From Engraulis encrasicolus (taxonomy: Eukaryota > Chordata > Actinopteri > Clupeiformes > Engraulidae): DNA of 64,000 nt. Both the position numbers and the translations under genes were made by a program. A model generated the notes under the pieces. That model had not been told where the DNA came from and made no database searches. It saw nothing but the letters and a program-made list of their open reading frames with translations. The stretch spans positions 17,063,044 through 17,127,043 of the forward strand of contig NC_085869.1 in the NCBI RefSeq assembly GCF_034702125.1. Reading direction: 5' to 3'. Positions 62,119 through 64,000 of the stretch are shown one piece after another (position 1 is the first letter of the stretch; the number at the start of each line of letters is the position of its first letter).

Positions 62119-62737
62119 GCTTTTAAGGTATTGGGAAATTGCAGCTCTTCTCTGTCCTTTGGCCTCTTTTCTTCTCCGGGGGATGTTGACGTGCTCCCTC
62201 TTCACCTTAATACGGCACAAGTAGTGATCAGATTCAACTATCGAGAATATTTTACAAAAGTGCACATCTGATCAAAATTCATTTGCGATACACTTAACAA
62301 TGCTCAGTCCTCTAGCCAGAAGCCCCCCCATTGCCTGACATCAAGCAGATTCTTGCCCTCCTCAACCCATGTTAGTTTCCTTTTGCAAGCTTTAATGACC
62401 AGCTTCAGGTTTCTTTTGTTATTCCAATAGCCTGTTCTTCCCTAATGGAGCCCTCACCTCCCTCTCAGGGGAAGTTCTGTGTAACTGCGTAATGCCAGGA
62501 GAGGAGAGGAGAGCAGGGAGAGCTGAGATGAGATGAGGCTCTCTCGACAGACTCAATTACATCTCCCGTGTGTGGATTTGAGCTGAACCCGACCCCGTGA
62601 CCGCGTGCTTGTCCCAGAGCCAGGTTGCTGCTGGCCCCTGTTGCGGTGCACCACCCCCCACACCCCCCCTCGGAGAGGAGCTGACCTTCTGACCTGCCTT
62701 GGAGGTCCTTGCTACTACTACCATTGCACTGCACTGC
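62119..62737. other. Unassigned DNA
   Basis: No recognisable gene or repeat. Confidence 0.4.
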
Positions 62738-62745
62738 CTGTGACT

Positions 62746-63243
62746 CAGGGCTGGTCTGGGCTCGAAAAACGGCCCGGTCATTACGCCTTGAAGAAGGCCA
62801 TGAGGGCCGAAACACGTAAGCATTGTAAAAGTGAATGAAATAAAATAGAAATAAAATAAAAAGTAAAAATTGTAGCCTTGAGTGCCTCAGATCTTCTCTA
62901 CAGTAGAGTACTTGGCCCAAGTTTCAGAGCCCCTACACTGATGAGCACCAAGGTGAAAAGGCGAAGACCCGGGAGCACTCCAATTACCTGTTTGTATTTA
63001 ATGGCCCGGATATTTTCGGCAAAGACCAGCCCCTCACAAAGCCCCCAAATGTTTTATCTACGCTATGATTGACCTAGTCCCTTGCCTATATTAAGGATGG
63101 ACCAACGGGCCACCTTCTCTAAATGTCGGGCCGGTCTGGAAAAAAAACCAATAGCACCAAAAAAAAAAACAGCATCGGCCCCTGAGGACAGCATTGGCCC
63201 ACCAGGAAAATGCCCAGTATGCCAGATTACCAGTCCAGCCCTG
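62746..63243. mobile_element. Long family A hAT MITE (498 bp) carrying a hammerhead-like motif
   Basis: Ends CAGGGCTGGTCTGG and CCAGTCCAGCCCTG with identical flanks CTGTGACT (62738-62745 and 63244-63251). The interior includes the hammerhead-like block at 62788, an AT-rich AATAAAATA stretch, and GGCCCACC/GGGCCA blocks typical of the family. Confidence 0.9.
62788..62813 (+). ncRNA. Hammerhead-ribozyme-like core half, copy 3
   Basis: TTGAAGA (expected CTGANGA), a 4-bp helix GGCC...GGCC, then GAAAC. The helix bases differ from the other two copies but pair within this copy. It sits inside a family A element. The cleavage strand was not identified. Confidence 0.35.
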
Positions 63244-63251
63244 CTGTGACT

Positions 63252-64000
63252 TCAGCGTGACTGCACTTCAGAGCCGTTTGTGTCCTGGTGACCCTTCACC
63301 TGCCCCGTCCCAACACCAGCCGTATCACCGCCACAATAGACAAAAACACAATGGCCTGGCCTATGGGCAGCAGGACTCAATGGAGGATTCAATGGAGTCT
63401 ATTAAACCTGAAAAAGAAACAGAGCATTGTTCACCTCACCATTCCATCTCCATTGATGTGATTTTTAGGAACGCACTCAGTGGATATTGACCCCTTAGCG
63501 TAGAGCCTATACTTATAACCTTACTGTCACCAAAATTGCAAAATAGCAATGTTGCTATGATGTAGTTGAGTATTTTCAGCAAATAGTGAATAGGCCCGCC
63601 GGCGACCCAATCTGCACTAAGAGGCTTCGGCTCATTTGAATCACTGAGGAAGAGGAGGTGTGTTTAATAATGGTTAAAACATGTCCTAATATAATGGTTT
63701 GCTAATATACTACATACTAGTGCAAAAAAAATACATCATGAAGCCTTTGAAGCATGGCACGCGAAGATGTGTTGATTCGGCAAATGAGATCTAGGTAATT
63801 CTGTCTCGGAGGCATGGACAGATCTTCGCCAAGGGCAGTGCTGCAGTGTTTTCACAGCCCACTGCTTTGTTCAACTTTCCACTGAAGAGTGAGTCCCTGC
63901 AGTGTTCCGGAGCCATGATTCCATTCCATGCCTTATCTGTTTTAATGTGACACACATGTCCCTGGCGGAGGTGATGAGCCTTCATCTTGAGGGAGACCTG
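63252..64000. other. Unassigned DNA with dispersed repeat Y, copy 2 (63484-63610)
   Basis: The complement of 63484-63610 has the same ordered blocks as 13716-13893 (GCGGGCCTA, GCTGAAAATACTCAACTAC, GGTGACAGTAAGGTT). No gene is recognised in the remainder. Confidence 0.5.

Overview
The window reads as vertebrate, most likely teleost fish, chromosomal DNA. The basis is long (CA)n, (GA)n and pentamer microsatellites, 5'-truncated L2-type LINE copies, tRNA-derived SINEs and a very high density of short non-autonomous DNA transposons. Genes are not packed as in a prokaryote. The palindromic octamer TAGGCCTA recurs often, which I loosely associate with herring- or shad-like genomes (weak inference). 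I found no intact protein-coding gene; the window looks like intergenic or intronic DNA built mainly from layered mobile elements.

The most gene-like region is 4.07-8.58 kb. A decayed RecQ-family DNA helicase (plus strand, three exons, 4255-7146) runs tail-to-tail against a decayed zinc-finger protein whose CxxC...CxxC arrangement resembles a ZAD-type finger (minus strand, 8466-7493). Both start just inside copies of one inverted terminal motif (4071-4096 and 8557-8580). A third copy lies between them (7448-7473), and both promoters carry the same CGATGACGYGT box. The same terminal motif begins a 92-bp MITE at 51769 that has its own target duplication. The pair may therefore be the body of a helicase-carrying mobile element, and this is my main candidate for an undescribed system.

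Most other assigned sequence is MITEs whose boundaries I could set from terminal inverted repeats and 8-bp target-site duplications (TSDs, hAT-type). Family A (CAGGGCTGGACTG ends) has copies at 11597, 19602, 22916, 26038, 29358 and 62746. Family B (CAGGGCCGGATTAA) has copies at 15653, 17579, 26887, 38578 and 61931. Family C has copies at 2722, 10470, 13532, 18019, 28704 and 30061. Family D has copies at 32316 and 47548. Single hAT-like elements lie at 588, 36673, 43964, 49383, 49753, 50405 and 52361. Elements bounded by TTAA (piggyBac-like) lie at 5, 33698, 45677 and 51686. Retroelements are an L2-type LINE with a broken reverse transcriptase (57123-58757), two LINE 3' ends (36385 and 46711), two tRNA-derived SINEs (24903 and 41915) and two SINE-like pieces (44430 and 59425).

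Three copies of a hammerhead-ribozyme-like half motif (CTGANGA, short helix, GAAA) lie at 15059, 26657 and 62788. The 64 kb also contains stretches with nothing recognisable, some of which could hold conserved regulatory DNA. One 94-bp candidate exon (1178-1085, minus) and one 137-codon reading frame (55179-54766, minus) are the only hints of host coding sequence.
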